Positions 28,693 to 38,042 of a DNA stretch of 64,000 nucleotides are shown one piece after another. A program made the translations under genes and the position numbers. The DNA comes from Ignavibacteriaceae bacterium. Lineage in GTDB: Bacteria; Bacteroidota; Ignavibacteria; Ignavibacteriales; Ignavibacteriaceae. The stretch spans positions 87,227 to 151,226 of the forward strand of contig JABWCL010000004.1 of NCBI GenBank assembly GCA_013360295.1, read 5' to 3'. The notes under the pieces were generated by a model. That model had not been told where the DNA came from and did no database searches. It worked only from the letters and a program-made list of their open reading frames with translations. Position 1 is the first letter of the stretch. Each line of letters begins with the position of its first letter.

Positions 28693-30372
28693 TTAAATAC
28701 ACGAAATTATATAATCTAATTCTTTTAATGTGTTTTTATTCAGGTGCAGCCTTAAAACTCTTCTTTCTTTCTGAAGAAGTGCCTTCATATCGCCCTGTGC
28801 CTGTGCCGTGACTAATACACCGAAAGTATAGTTTTGTCCCGGTACGTCAATATCTTCTTTGATTGAATCGGTAATTTGAATGAACAATCCGTTATTGGGC
28901 CCGCCCTTATGCAACTGCCCCGTCGAGTGAAGGAATCTGGGTCCGTAACCGCTTGTGGTGGTAACGCTGTATTTTTCAAGCACTTTCGTCCTTAACTCAC
29001 GCAACTTGGCTTCTATTCGGTCATCATAAGGTAAAAATGCCATTAGTGATACAAAATCACCGGATTTAATCGATGCGAAGAAACGGCTAAATGTCACTGC
29101 AAGGTTCTTCGTGTCTCCCGTTCCAAAAACAGAAATTCCGGATTCTTCAAAATCGGGTTTCTCAGAGGGAAGGGAGCCTGTGTTTTTGTAGGTCGCGAGG
29201 CTCTGGTTAGCCAGGGTCTTAGCAAGCTGCACATTCGGCTGATCGAAAGGATTAATCTTTAGTATAATTCCCGACACTGCTGTCGCGAACTCCCATCGGA
29301 AAAATTCCTCTGCAAGACCGTAAGCGTCTTTCATCTTGATTTCAATAACCGGAAAACCGCTGGATTTTAGTTCTGCCACTCTTTCATCGAGAGATTCATT
29401 ATCATCTTCATCATTACGCAGGTAAACAAAAATACGATCGCTGCCGTATTTGTTGAGATTTGTGAAAGCCTCATCAGTCACGGGCAGGATTCCTTTATCT
29501 TCCTTTCCTGTACTCTCTGCTATAAGTTGTTCAGCCCATTGCGGGAATGATTCGATGGAACGAGACGCGATGAAAGTCAGTTTATCGATACCGGTATTCG
29601 CCGCTTCACCTAACAGGGTCCCAAGATACAGACCCGGATTATTTTCATCAATAAAAGAGGGGCTGCAGGTATCAGCCAGGTTATTCGCATTGGCAAGAAA
29701 TATATTAAGGTCCATTCCGATCATTGCAGCAGGTACCAGCCCGTATTCTGATAGGGCTGAGAACCTTCCGCCGACTTCAGCCGGTGTATTGAATATCTTC
29801 CTGAATCCCTTTTCAATAGCCAGTTTTTCAAGGCTGGAACCCGGGTCAGTCAGGACAACCATCTGAAGGCCAGGCAGGGGGAGAAAATTAGCAAGAGCCT
29901 CATAAATGGTGTAATAAAATGACATTGTCTCCGCAGTCCCCCCTGACTTGCTGGCGACTACAAAGAGTGTTTTATTCAGATCCTCGTGCTCCAGGACTTT
30001 TTTAACTACTGCAGGGTGTGTGGAATCGAGAATACTAAGTGCCGGATATCCTTTTTCAGAACCGTATGTTTTCGCGAAAACCTCGGGGGCGAGGCTGCTC
30101 CCCCCCATTCCGAGGACTATGACATACTCATAATCGCTTTTGAGTTCATCTGCAAAATCCCGGAATTCCTTTATTCTTTTTATATTTTCTGAGGGAAGTG
30201 TAAGCCAGCCTAAACGGTTTGATAATTCTATATCTTCTGAGGGATTTTCTTTCCATAATTTGGGATCCTTTTTCCAGATCCTTTCAACAGTATTAGTATT
30301 TTTTAAATTTGCTATACTCTCGGATACTCTCTTCTTAAGTTCATCCGGTAATGAGTAATTAACAATATTCAT
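28693..30372 (-). CDS. pgi: Glucose-6-phosphate isomerase (form related to transaldolase/PGI fusions)
   Basis: The 559-residue protein has the SIS-fold isomerase core: 'YVIVLGMGGSSLAPEVF', 'VASKSGGTAETMSFYYTIY', 'GGRFSALSEYGLVPAAMIG', and late 'SGYGPRFLHSTGQLHKGG'. This arrangement is that of the isomerase half of bifunctional transaldolase-PGI proteins found in several bacteria, but no transaldolase domain is attached here. It interconverts glucose- and fructose-6-phosphate. It is probably cotranscribed with the GH13 gene. Confidence 0.9.
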   Translation of the reverse strand: MNIVNYSLPDELKKRVSESIANLKNTNTVERIWKKDPKLWKENPSEDIELSNRLGWLTLPSENIKRIKEFRDFADELKSDYEYVIVLGMGGSSLAPEVFAKTYGSEKGYPALSILDSTHPAVVKKVLEHEDLNKTLFVVASKSGGTAETMSFYYTIYEALANFLPLPGLQMVVLTDPGSSLEKLAIEKGFRKIFNTPAEVGGRFSALSEYGLVPAAMIGMDLNIFLANANNLADTCSPSFIDENNPGLYLGTLLGEAANTGIDKLTFIASRSIESFPQWAEQLIAESTGKEDKGILPVTDEAFTNLNKYGSDRIFVYLRNDEDDNESLDERVAELKSSGFPVIEIKMKDAYGLAEEFFRWEFATAVSGIILKINPFDQPNVQLAKTLANQSLATYKNTGSLPSEKPDFEESGISVFGTGDTKNLAVTFSRFFASIKSGDFVSLMAFLPYDDRIEAKLRELRTKVLEKYSVTTTSGYGPRFLHSTGQLHKGGPNNGLFIQITDSIKEDIDVPGQNYTFGVLVTAQAQGDMKALLQKERRVLRLHLNKNTLKELDYIISCI

Positions 30373-30520
30373 CTATGAACCTTATAATCGTGTAATAATA
30401 ACAGCTTAAACATAAGTAAAAATCAATAGATTAAATAGGCAAACCGAAAATTATAATATTTTGATAATTATTACTTTTTGAATAAATTAACTATAAATAC
30501 AACTATTCAGATTAACCATA

Positions 30521-30985
30521 ATGAAACTCGCTACACTTTGTTATATTAAAAATCCGGCGGATAAATCCACCCTTATGCTGCACAGAATTAAAAAAGAGAA
30601 TGATATGCATAAAGATAAATGGAACGGTCTGGGAGGGAAACTCCATGCCGGTGAGTCCCCGGAAGAATGTGTTATCAGGGAAATAGAGGAAGAATCGGGA
30701 CTGAGGATAAAATCACCGGAACTGCGGGGGTTTATTACTTTTCCCGCGTTCGATGGTTTCGATGACTGGTATGTTTTCGTTTTTACAGCCATTGACTACT
30801 CAGGTATCCTGATTGACTCCCCCGAAGGAAACCTCGAGTGGGTACCTGATAAAGAATTATACAACCTTCCTCTTTGGGACGGTGATAAAATTTTCTTCAA
30901 ATGGATCGAAGAAAAGAAATTCTTCAGTGCGAAATTTAATTATAACAACGGCCGGCTCATAGACTACACCGTTTCTTTTTATTAA
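30521..30985 (+). CDS. NUDIX hydrolase (MutT/8-oxo-dGTPase-like)
   Basis: The 154-residue protein carries a complete Nudix box, 'GGKLHAGESPEECVIREIEE' plus 'ESGL', with all metal-binding glutamates. 'HKDKWNGLGG' before it is typical of 8-oxo-dGTP diphosphatases of the MTH1/MutT type. It would clean the nucleotide pool of oxidised dGTP, but other nucleoside diphosphate substrates are possible. It stands alone between the divergent pgi gene and the convergent ABC transporter gene. Confidence 0.9.
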   Translation: MKLATLCYIKNPADKSTLMLHRIKKENDMHKDKWNGLGGKLHAGESPEECVIREIEEESGLRIKSPELRGFITFPAFDGFDDWYVFVFTAIDYSGILIDSPEGNLEWVPDKELYNLPLWDGDKIFFKWIEEKKFFSAKFNYNNGRLIDYTVSFY

Positions 30986-31127
30986 ATATTGATCTCTTAT
31001 CTTAGAGTTTCATTATTTGTAAACCAGTCGGCAATAATTTATCCGTCATCTCCAAACCACCCACTGAATTTTGATAATCATTAATACGTGAAAAATATTG
31101 AGGCAGATAATTTCCAAAAGCCCCAAC

Positions 31128-31199
31128 CATTTTTAATTTTTAACTTTTAACTCTTAACTTAAAGTATTTCTTAATTCATAATTCTTAATTTTTAATTTT
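31128..31199. repeat. AT-rich dispersed repeat, clustered copies before the ABC transporter stop
   Basis: Between the NUDIX gene and the ABC transporter stop codon lies a run of near-repeats of 'tttttaattttt/aactcttaactt'. It ends in aattcttaatttttaatttt (31180-31199), identical to the copy at 22151-22170. Confidence 0.5.
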
Positions 31200-32947
31200 C
31201 AAGAGTATTCCTGTATCTCTTTCTCCAGTTGCTGTTTGGTATAAATATCGCAGTACAATCCGCCGAGCGCAAGAAGTTCCTCGTGCGTTCCCTCTTCCGC
31301 GATCTTCCCTTTATCAAGTACGATAATTTTATCACACTCTTTCACTGTAGAAACACGATGACTGATAATAATTGACGTTCTCCCCTTCATATAACCGCGG
31401 AGATTTATCAGTATCTCTTCTTCAGTATGAGTATCAACCGCGGAAAATGAATCATCAAGAATCAGTATTGACGGATCCTTGATCAGAGCCCGCGCGATTG
31501 ATGCTCTCTGTTTCTGACCGCCCGAAAGGGTAATCCCTCTTTCACCAACTACCGTATTATACTTCTCAGGAAACTCTACCACATCACGGTCAAACATTGC
31601 AATCGCCGAGGCATTAAGCATTCTCTCCTCATCTGCTGACCGCAGGCCGTAACATAAATTATTCTTTATTGTATCTGAAAAAAGAAATGTTTCCTGAGGT
31701 ACATACCCTATGGCCGTTCTCAGCACACTCAGCGGTACTGATTTAATTCCCTTTCCGCCGACTGTAATTACTCCGCTGCTGACATCGTGCAATCTCGGGA
31801 GAAGATTTACCAGCGTGCTTTTCCCGCACCCCGTACTTCCCATTATCGCGACAGCAGCACCCTCTTTTATTTCAAGATTAATGTTATCAAGAACAACTGG
31901 CAGATTTTCACCGTAACGAAAAGTAACGTTCTTGAAAATGATGTCACCGCCGGCTGTTTTAATGGAATGGTCTGTATTGCCGTCATCAGTTATTTCATAC
32001 TTCTCACCGAATATTTTATTCAGCCGCTTCATGCTCGCTTCTCCCTGTTGTATGATATTGATAACCCAGCCAAAAGCAATCATTGGCCATATCAGAATGC
32101 CCAGATAGATCACTAAGGCAGTCACATCACCCAAAAGGAGTTCCCCGTTAATTACCTTCAAGCCTCCTATCCATATAACGATAACTATAGACGTACCGGT
32201 AAGAAGAAAAAGCATTGGCTGGAAAAAGGCCTGTATCTTTACCAGGCTCATATTCTTCCTGAGGAAATCCCTGCTCATGCCGGCAAAATCCTTTATTTCC
32301 CATTCCTCTCTGGCGTATGATTTTATCACCCTGATCCCTGAGAAGTTTTCCTGCACCTTTGTGGTCAATTCTGAAAACTTTTCCTGAATCGCCGTAAACC
32401 TGGCGTGAATCTTTTTCCCGACAAAATACACCGCGACAGATAACAAGGGTAATGGTATCAGAGAGTATAGAGTAAGAGAAGGGCTGATAGTGATCATAAT
32501 TGAGACTACTATAACCAGCCGCAGAAAAGTGTCTATTGAATACATAACGGCAGGACCAATAAACATTCTCACGGCATTCATATCGTTTGTGGCGTGCGCC
32601 ATAATATTACCGGTTGAGTTCTGCTGAAAAAACTTCATCGGCAATCTTTGTATATGCGCCCAGAAGTCCCCGCGCAGATCATATTCTATTTCTCTTGAAA
32701 CTACAATTATTGTCTGACGGATGTAAAAGCGGAAGATACCAGATATTAAAGAAGTCCCCACGATAAGGAGCGCGTAATCAATCAGGCGGTCGAGGTGCAC
32801 ATTCTGCTGAAGTGTATTTATTGAATCCTTGATAAGGATCGGGATATATACCATACCTGCATTCGAGAAGAGAATGAACAGCAGTCCGGCAAGAAGTTTA
32901 TTCCTGTACCTCGCGAAATATTTTTTTAACGTAAACAGATTCTTCAT
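31199..32947 (-). CDS. ABC transporter, fused permease and ATPase (type IV exporter, MsbA/LmrA-like)
   Basis: This 582-residue half-transporter has an N-terminal domain with six membrane spans (to about residue 310). An ATPase domain follows with Walker A 'IMGSTGCGKSTLVNLLPR', Q-loop 'YVPQETFLFSD', signature 'LSGGQKQRASIARAL', Walker B 'ILILDDSFSAVD' and switch histidine in 'IISHRVSTV'. It would work as a homodimer, or pair with another half not present here, to export lipids or drugs. The substrate is unknown. Confidence 0.93.
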   Translation of the reverse strand: MKNLFTLKKYFARYRNKLLAGLLFILFSNAGMVYIPILIKDSINTLQQNVHLDRLIDYALLIVGTSLISGIFRFYIRQTIIVVSREIEYDLRGDFWAHIQRLPMKFFQQNSTGNIMAHATNDMNAVRMFIGPAVMYSIDTFLRLVIVVSIMITISPSLTLYSLIPLPLLSVAVYFVGKKIHARFTAIQEKFSELTTKVQENFSGIRVIKSYAREEWEIKDFAGMSRDFLRKNMSLVKIQAFFQPMLFLLTGTSIVIVIWIGGLKVINGELLLGDVTALVIYLGILIWPMIAFGWVINIIQQGEASMKRLNKIFGEKYEITDDGNTDHSIKTAGGDIIFKNVTFRYGENLPVVLDNINLEIKEGAAVAIMGSTGCGKSTLVNLLPRLHDVSSGVITVGGKGIKSVPLSVLRTAIGYVPQETFLFSDTIKNNLCYGLRSADEERMLNASAIAMFDRDVVEFPEKYNTVVGERGITLSGGQKQRASIARALIKDPSILILDDSFSAVDTHTEEEILINLRGYMKGRTSIIISHRVSTVKECDKIIVLDKGKIAEEGTHEELLALGGLYCDIYTKQQLEKEIQEYS

Positions 32948-32971
32948 ATCAAATTCATCTTATATCAATTA

Positions 32972-33001
32972 CGAAAACCGGCAGGTATTCCTCTGCCGGT
33001 T
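32972..33001 (-). terminator. Hairpin terminator after serS
   Basis: On the minus strand, aaccggcag pairs with ctgccggtt (33001-32993 with 32984-32976), a 9-bp stem with an 8-base loop, followed by a short T-rich stretch. The T tract is brief, so efficiency is uncertain. Confidence 0.6.
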
Positions 33002-33030
33002 CAATTCAAGTCGAAGCGTAAAATTATATA

Positions 33031-34308
33031 TCAGTCGATAATACTGAAACCGGTGTACTTCTGAAGCGCCTTGGGGACGATTATTTTTCCTTCAGGTGTC
33101 TGGTTGGTTTCAAGCAGCGAAACCATCAGACGGCTGGTGGCAAGCCCTGAACCATTAAGAGTATGCAGGAATTCGGTTTTTTTGTTATCCTCTCTCCTGT
33201 ATTTTATATTAGCCCTCCTGGCCTGGAAATTCTCAAAATTACTGCAGGAGGAGATCTCCAGCCACTTTTGTTCAGCGGGAGACCAGGCTTCTATGTCATA
33301 ACATTTTGCAGCCGAAAAACTAAGGTCGCCGGTGCAAAGCATTAAAACCCTGTATGGTATCTGAAGTTCTTTAAGGATATCCTCAGCGTCATTAACTAAT
33401 TTTTCAAGTTCGTCATACGAGATTTCCGGTTTAACGAATTTCACCATCTCAACTTTATTAAACTGGTGCACCCGGAGGAATCCTTTGGATTCTTTCCCGT
33501 ATGATCCCGCTTCCCGTCTGAAACAGGCGGAGTAGCCCACGTACTTAATAGGTAATTCTTTCTCAGCGACTATTTCATCACGGTAGATATTTGTGATAGG
33601 AACCTCTGCGGTCGGGATAGGATACAATCCGTCTTTCTCAATCGCGTACATATCATCTTCCATTTTCGGGATCTGTCCCGTTCCTTTCATCGAATCCCTG
33701 TTAACAAGGAATGGCGGGAAAATTTCAGAATAGCCGTGATTCGCCAGGTGATAATCGAGCATAAAATTGATCAGCGCTCTCTCCAGAGTCGCGCCCTTGC
33801 CCTTATACAGCGGGAAACCAGAGCCCGAAAGTTTAGTGCCGCGCTCAAAATCAAGAATATTTAATTTCTTGCCTATGGTTGTATGATCGAGCACCGGTTC
33901 GGTATTTTCAAAACTGAATCCTTCCGGCAGCCATCTCCGCACTTCCACATTATCTTCGGCTGAAGAACCTAAAGGAACAGACTGATGTGGCAGATTCGGG
34001 ATGTACATTAATATACCGTCGAGTTCAGCGTCCAGTTCCCGGAGGCGGGAATCATTTTCGGATATTTTCTCGCCTATCGCCTTGACTTCAGCCATTAATG
34101 CGGCGGCATCTCCTCCGGCTTTCTTTACTTTCCCTACCTCCTGCGAACCAGCGTTTCTTTTCGCTTTTAGTTCGTCGGTTTCAAATACAAGTTTCCTTCT
34201 TTCTTCATCCAGTTTCAGTATTTCATCTACCCTGGATGGCTCTTTCTTGCTTTCAATTCCCTTTTTTACCAGTTCGGGATTTTCCCGGATAAGCTTTATA
34301 TCAAGCAT
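33031..34308 (-). CDS. serS: Seryl-tRNA synthetase
   Basis: SerRS charges tRNA-Ser with serine. The 425-residue length is normal. An N-terminal coiled-coil arm (residues about 1-110, 'DEERRKLVFETDELKAKRNA') precedes the class II core with 'TGQIPKMEDDMYAIEKDGLY', 'PTAEVPITNIYRDE', motif 2 'YSACFRREAGSYGKESKG' and motif 3 'NGSGLATSRLMVSLLE'. It lies 15 bp downstream of leuS, so the two synthetase genes form an operon. Confidence 0.98.
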   Translation of the reverse strand: MLDIKLIRENPELVKKGIESKKEPSRVDEILKLDEERRKLVFETDELKAKRNAGSQEVGKVKKAGGDAAALMAEVKAIGEKISENDSRLRELDAELDGILMYIPNLPHQSVPLGSSAEDNVEVRRWLPEGFSFENTEPVLDHTTIGKKLNILDFERGTKLSGSGFPLYKGKGATLERALINFMLDYHLANHGYSEIFPPFLVNRDSMKGTGQIPKMEDDMYAIEKDGLYPIPTAEVPITNIYRDEIVAEKELPIKYVGYSACFRREAGSYGKESKGFLRVHQFNKVEMVKFVKPEISYDELEKLVNDAEDILKELQIPYRVLMLCTGDLSFSAAKCYDIEAWSPAEQKWLEISSCSNFENFQARRANIKYRREDNKKTEFLHTLNGSGLATSRLMVSLLETNQTPEGKIIVPKALQKYTGFSIID

Positions 34309-34323
34309 TTTAATTCTTTCTGT

Positions 34324-36792
34324 TTACTTTACTACAATATTTAATATTTTGTTTCTGACAAAGATCTCTTTAACAATTTGCTTCCCTTCAAGAAACTTCC
34401 TGACTCTTTCATCACTTTTAGAGACAGCTTTAATTTCATCTTCGGGAGCCTCCACACCGAATGGAATAGTAGCCCTTAGTTTACCATTCACCTGTATGGC
34501 ATAGTTTACGCTGTCCTCAGCAAGCGCGCTTTCATCGGCTGAATACCACACCGGCGAGGCAAATATCGAACTCCCCGCTCCGAGAAGGCTTCTTAACTCT
34601 TCACCAAAATGAGGCGCTAAAGGAGCCATCATAACAGCGAATCTTTCCAGGTAAAAAAGCCTCAGTTCATCACTGCAGTTATCAAACTGTTTCTGCGCTT
34701 CATTCATAAGTTCCATAAGCGCGGCAATAGCAGTATTGAACCTGAAGTGTTCCAGTTCAGTCTCATATTTATGTATTGTCTGGTTCAGTTTCCGGTAGAG
34801 GATTTTCCCGGAATCATTCAAAGTTGTTATGTCATATTTTTCAGCAGATTTAACTTTTTCCGCAAGGCCTTTATAAGTGTTAAATAGTTCATAGACTCTG
34901 CCGATAAACCTGTCAACGCCAGTGATACCCTTATCACTCCAGTCCCCTCCCTGTTCATACGGACCCATAAACATCAGATACATTCTAAAAACATCCGCGC
35001 CGTGTCGCTCAATGAAGGAGTCAGGATTGACCACATTATTTCTGGATTTCGACATCTTCGCGCCCTGGTTCGTTATAGTTCCCTGGTGGATCAGGTGCTG
35101 GAACGGTTCGTCTGATTTAGTCAGACCGATGTCACGTAAAAATTTATGGATAAAGCGTGAATAGAGTAAGTGCATCGTCGCGTGCTCTGCTCCTCCGACG
35201 TACATATCCACAGGAACCCAACTATCAGTCTTTGAAGTGTCAAAGATACCATCCGCAAAACCCGGGTTAAGATACCTGAAATAGTACCAGGAAGAGTCAA
35301 CAAATGTATCCATCGTATCGGCATCCCTCTTCCCCTCACCGCCGCAGTTCGGGCACTTAACATTAATAAAATTCTGGTTACTCAGTAAGGGCGATTCACC
35401 TGTGGGGCGGAATTCGACCTCATACGGCAATTCAACCGGCAGATCTTCTTCCGGCACGGGAACTTCTCCGCACGATGGGCAGTGGATCACCGGTATTGGT
35501 GTACCCCAGTAGCGCTGTCTGGAAATGAGCCAGTCACGTAACCTGTAATTAATCTTGCCGCGTCCGCTGCCTGTTTGCTCCAGGTATGCGGTTATTTTAA
35601 TTTTGAAATCTTCCGAATCAAGCCCGTTAAAACCACCGGAATTAATTGCTATCCCTTTTTCTGTATATGCTTCGGTCAGTTCCGCATCGACATCCGTTCC
35701 GGGCTGCAGAATAACCTTTTTTATGGAGAGCCCAAACTTCTTAGCGAACTCAAAATCCCTCTCATCGTGCGCGGGCACTGCCATAACACACCCGGTACCG
35801 TAGGTCAGGAGTGCATAATCGGCAATCCACACGGGTACCTTTTCTCCATTAACCGGATTAATTGCAAACGCGCCGGTTGGTACGCCGGTTTTTTCCTTTA
35901 CCGTGGAGGTTCTTTCAATCTCAGTTAATGACTTTACTGAGTCCCGATAGGCATTAACAGTTTCCTTGTTTTCTTTTGTGGTAATCTTATCAACCAGCGG
36001 ATGTTCGGGGGCAAGTACAACATATGTCACGCCGAATAATGTATCCGGCCGTGTGGTGAAAACAGAAATTTTTTCATCGCTCCCTTCGACATTAAAATCA
36101 ACCTCAGCGCCGGTACTCTTACCGATCCAGTTCTTCTGCATCAGTTTTGTTTTCTCCGGCCACTGGATAGTATCCAGACCCTGGAGCAGCTCCTCAGAAT
36201 ACTCAGTAATCTTAAAAAACCACTGTGTCAGGCTTTTCTGTATTACTTCAGAACCGCACCTTTCGCAGCTTCCGTCATTCAGCACCTGCTCATTAGCAAG
36301 AACCGTCTGACAGGATGTACACCAGTTGACAGGGGCGTTTTTACGGTAGGCAAGCCCTTTTTCGTAAAGTTTTAAGAAGAGCCACTGATTCCATTTATAG
36401 TACCCGGGATCACAGGTCATTAACTCAGCGTCCCAGTCGTACATACATCCTATCCTTTTCAGCTGTACCCGGATATCCTCGATGTTCTTCATCGTGCTGT
36501 CGTGCGGATGAATGCCGGTTTTGATCGCGTAGTTTTCTGCGGGCAAACCAAAAGCATCATAGCCCATCGGCTCAAAAACATTATAGCCCCGCAGCTTTTT
36601 ATACCTTGCCCAGGTGTCAACCGGACCGTAGTTATACCAGTGACCGCAGTGCAGTTTTGCTCCTGATGGGTAAATAAACATTACAAGTGTATAAAGCTTG
36701 TTCTCCTTCGCATTATAATCGCATTTGTTGACACTGTTATCTTCCCAGTACTTTTGCCATTTTGCTTCAATTTCGGTGGCAGGATATCTCAT
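34324..36792 (-). CDS. leuS: Leucyl-tRNA synthetase
   Basis: LeuRS charges tRNA-Leu and edits mischarged tRNA. This 822-residue class I enzyme has the HIGH-type motif as 'YPSGAKLHCGHWYNYG', the editing domain (about 220-400, 'STGAEVDFNV', 'TRPDTLFGVTYVVLAPEH', 'GTGCVMAVPAHDERD') and the KMSKS motif in 'GAKMSKSRNNVVNPD'. A zinc-finger-like 'CTSCQTVLANEQVLNDGSCE' lies near residue 160. The first two residues are followed directly by 'YPATEIEAKWQKYWEDN', so the start is well placed. It is the first gene of the leuS-serS pair. Confidence 0.98.
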   Translation of the reverse strand: MRYPATEIEAKWQKYWEDNSVNKCDYNAKENKLYTLVMFIYPSGAKLHCGHWYNYGPVDTWARYKKLRGYNVFEPMGYDAFGLPAENYAIKTGIHPHDSTMKNIEDIRVQLKRIGCMYDWDAELMTCDPGYYKWNQWLFLKLYEKGLAYRKNAPVNWCTSCQTVLANEQVLNDGSCERCGSEVIQKSLTQWFFKITEYSEELLQGLDTIQWPEKTKLMQKNWIGKSTGAEVDFNVEGSDEKISVFTTRPDTLFGVTYVVLAPEHPLVDKITTKENKETVNAYRDSVKSLTEIERTSTVKEKTGVPTGAFAINPVNGEKVPVWIADYALLTYGTGCVMAVPAHDERDFEFAKKFGLSIKKVILQPGTDVDAELTEAYTEKGIAINSGGFNGLDSEDFKIKITAYLEQTGSGRGKINYRLRDWLISRQRYWGTPIPVIHCPSCGEVPVPEEDLPVELPYEVEFRPTGESPLLSNQNFINVKCPNCGGEGKRDADTMDTFVDSSWYYFRYLNPGFADGIFDTSKTDSWVPVDMYVGGAEHATMHLLYSRFIHKFLRDIGLTKSDEPFQHLIHQGTITNQGAKMSKSRNNVVNPDSFIERHGADVFRMYLMFMGPYEQGGDWSDKGITGVDRFIGRVYELFNTYKGLAEKVKSAEKYDITTLNDSGKILYRKLNQTIHKYETELEHFRFNTAIAALMELMNEAQKQFDNCSDELRLFYLERFAVMMAPLAPHFGEELRSLLGAGSSIFASPVWYSADESALAEDSVNYAIQVNGKLRATIPFGVEAPEDEIKAVSKSDERVRKFLEGKQIVKEIFVRNKILNIVVK

Positions 36793-36965
36793 TTTAAATC
36801 GCTATTCCATTTGAAAAAATTAATCTTAAAGATATGAAAAAAGGGGGTAATTTTTAGCACATTTCGGCAAGAACTGATTCAGTAGCAATGAGCCGGATCC
36901 ATTGATTAACTTCATGGAAATTCAGAAATGAGCGCCCGGGAATTGAGATTATCCCTCCTGAGAAA

Positions 36966-36990
36966 AGAAAGAAAACAGAGTAACTCTGTT
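36966..36990 (-). terminator. Terminator following the DUF433-DUF5615 locus
   Basis: A 7-bp stem aacagag/ctctgtt (36974-36980 with 36984-36990) and a T-rich tail on the minus strand sit right at the end of the DUF5615 pseudogene. Confidence 0.6.
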
Positions 36991-37339
36991 CAATAAATCT
37001 TACAATCAGAATCGGTCAAAAGAACGACACGGGACTTGAAATTATTCAATTCAAGATTTTTATAAGCCCATCTTAATTTTTGCATAATTGATTCTCTATT
37101 AGGTGTCTTTAAAGCGATAACAATAATACCTTAGTGTTCAGCGTAAAGATGGGGTACGGTATGAAAAAATCCTTGACAGTAGTGAGAAATATTGCGGATA
37201 CTTCCTGAGCCAATCCAAAGATGAATTGGTCATCACGCCCTGAATGTACAGTATCCCTGATATCAAATACTGAATGCCCCTCAGGGCAAAGTTATTCTCC
37301 GCAACTCAACGGGAAATTTTCATCCAGGAAAAAGTTCAA
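36990..37339 (-). pseudogene. Degraded DUF5615 (PIN-like) toxin gene
   Basis: Reading the minus strand immediately after the DUF433 gene gives a recognisable DUF5615 protein in pieces. 'LNFFLDENFP' is followed by an in-frame TAA (37294-37292). The frame continues 'GHSVFDIRDTVHSGRDDQF' and 'LAQEVSAIFLTTVKDFFIPY'. Then a frameshift between about 37162 and 37147 moves to 'HLYAEH', a second TAA (37133-37131), 'GIIVIALKTPNRESIMQKLR' and 'NNFKSRVVLLTDSD'. The total length (350 bp) matches a normal gene of about 116 codons minus one base. The usual ATG is also absent (only TTG fits at 37339). DUF5615 proteins are PIN-like nucleases paired with DUF433; this copy cannot make a functional protein. Confidence 0.88.
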
Positions 37340-37566
37340 GATGCTTTATATTCGTAAGGAATACTTTCATAACTTGTCAGCTTTACTCCGAATTCCAGCG
37401 CCGCTTTAATATCTTCGAGTGTGATATTCGGATAGTCCCTTATAATATCTTCTGCGGAATCTCCTGCTGCCAAAGCCCCAAAAATAAGGCTAACCAGGAC
37501 TCTGGTACCTTTTATCACGGGCTTACCGTGATATATATTCGGATCAATTGTAATTCTGGGGTTCAT
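37336..37566 (-). CDS. DUF433 antitoxin-like protein (VapB45 type)
   Basis: The 76-residue protein is a textbook DUF433 domain ('ITIDPNIYHGKPVIKGTRV', 'GDSAEDIIRDYPNITLEDI'), a small DNA-binding fold that acts as antitoxin to DUF5615 nucleases. The gene is intact and its stop overlaps the start of the decayed toxin gene by a few bases, the normal arrangement. With the toxin gone it may persist as an orphan repressor or simply be decaying more slowly. Confidence 0.88.
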   Translation of the reverse strand: MNPRITIDPNIYHGKPVIKGTRVLVSLIFGALAAGDSAEDIIRDYPNITLEDIKAALEFGVKLTSYESIPYEYKAS

Positions 37567-38042
37567 TATAAATCATTATTTAGTGTTGTTAAAAATGTAC
37601 AAAAACAAAGTAATTAAAAAATATTGAATCCTTTCTCCTCACAGCAAAAAAATTTACATCTAAAATCTCACTAAACCCAAAACTAACTCTGAGGCTATAA
37701 AAACAACTTTATTCCGAATCGGAGAATAATTAATAAATTAGTTGAAATATCATTCTTGGTGTGGGTTTAGAAAAAATGTGTTTAAAAGACGCCATTGTTC
37801 CGCATTAGGATTAGGTCCCCCTCGAACTTCTTAAGCAGGATATTTATCACCCGAGGTTATTCATTCAAGGACTTCCCGGTCGCTTAAAGACATTTCTTGG
37901 CGCGGGAGTGGTTATCGCTATGTAGTCGTTTTTGCATTTGAATACGCACATGATGGCTCACATTAAAAAATTTTAATCCACCTTTGTTCGCTGAAGCATT
38001 AATCAGAAATTGATCATTTTTTCAATTAAAAATCACCGACCC
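37567..38042. other. Intergenic region without a recognisable gene
   Basis: This 476-bp stretch lies upstream of the DUF433 gene and downstream of the class V aminotransferase gene. It is AT-rich on both sides with a GC-richer centre (about 37790-37950). In that centre one plus-strand frame stays open from 37815 to a TAG at 37923 and encodes a protein-like string ('ELLKQDIYHPRLFIQG', 'GRLKTFLGAGVV'). It has no start codon and no family I can name. It may be a gene remnant. Confidence 0.5.
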
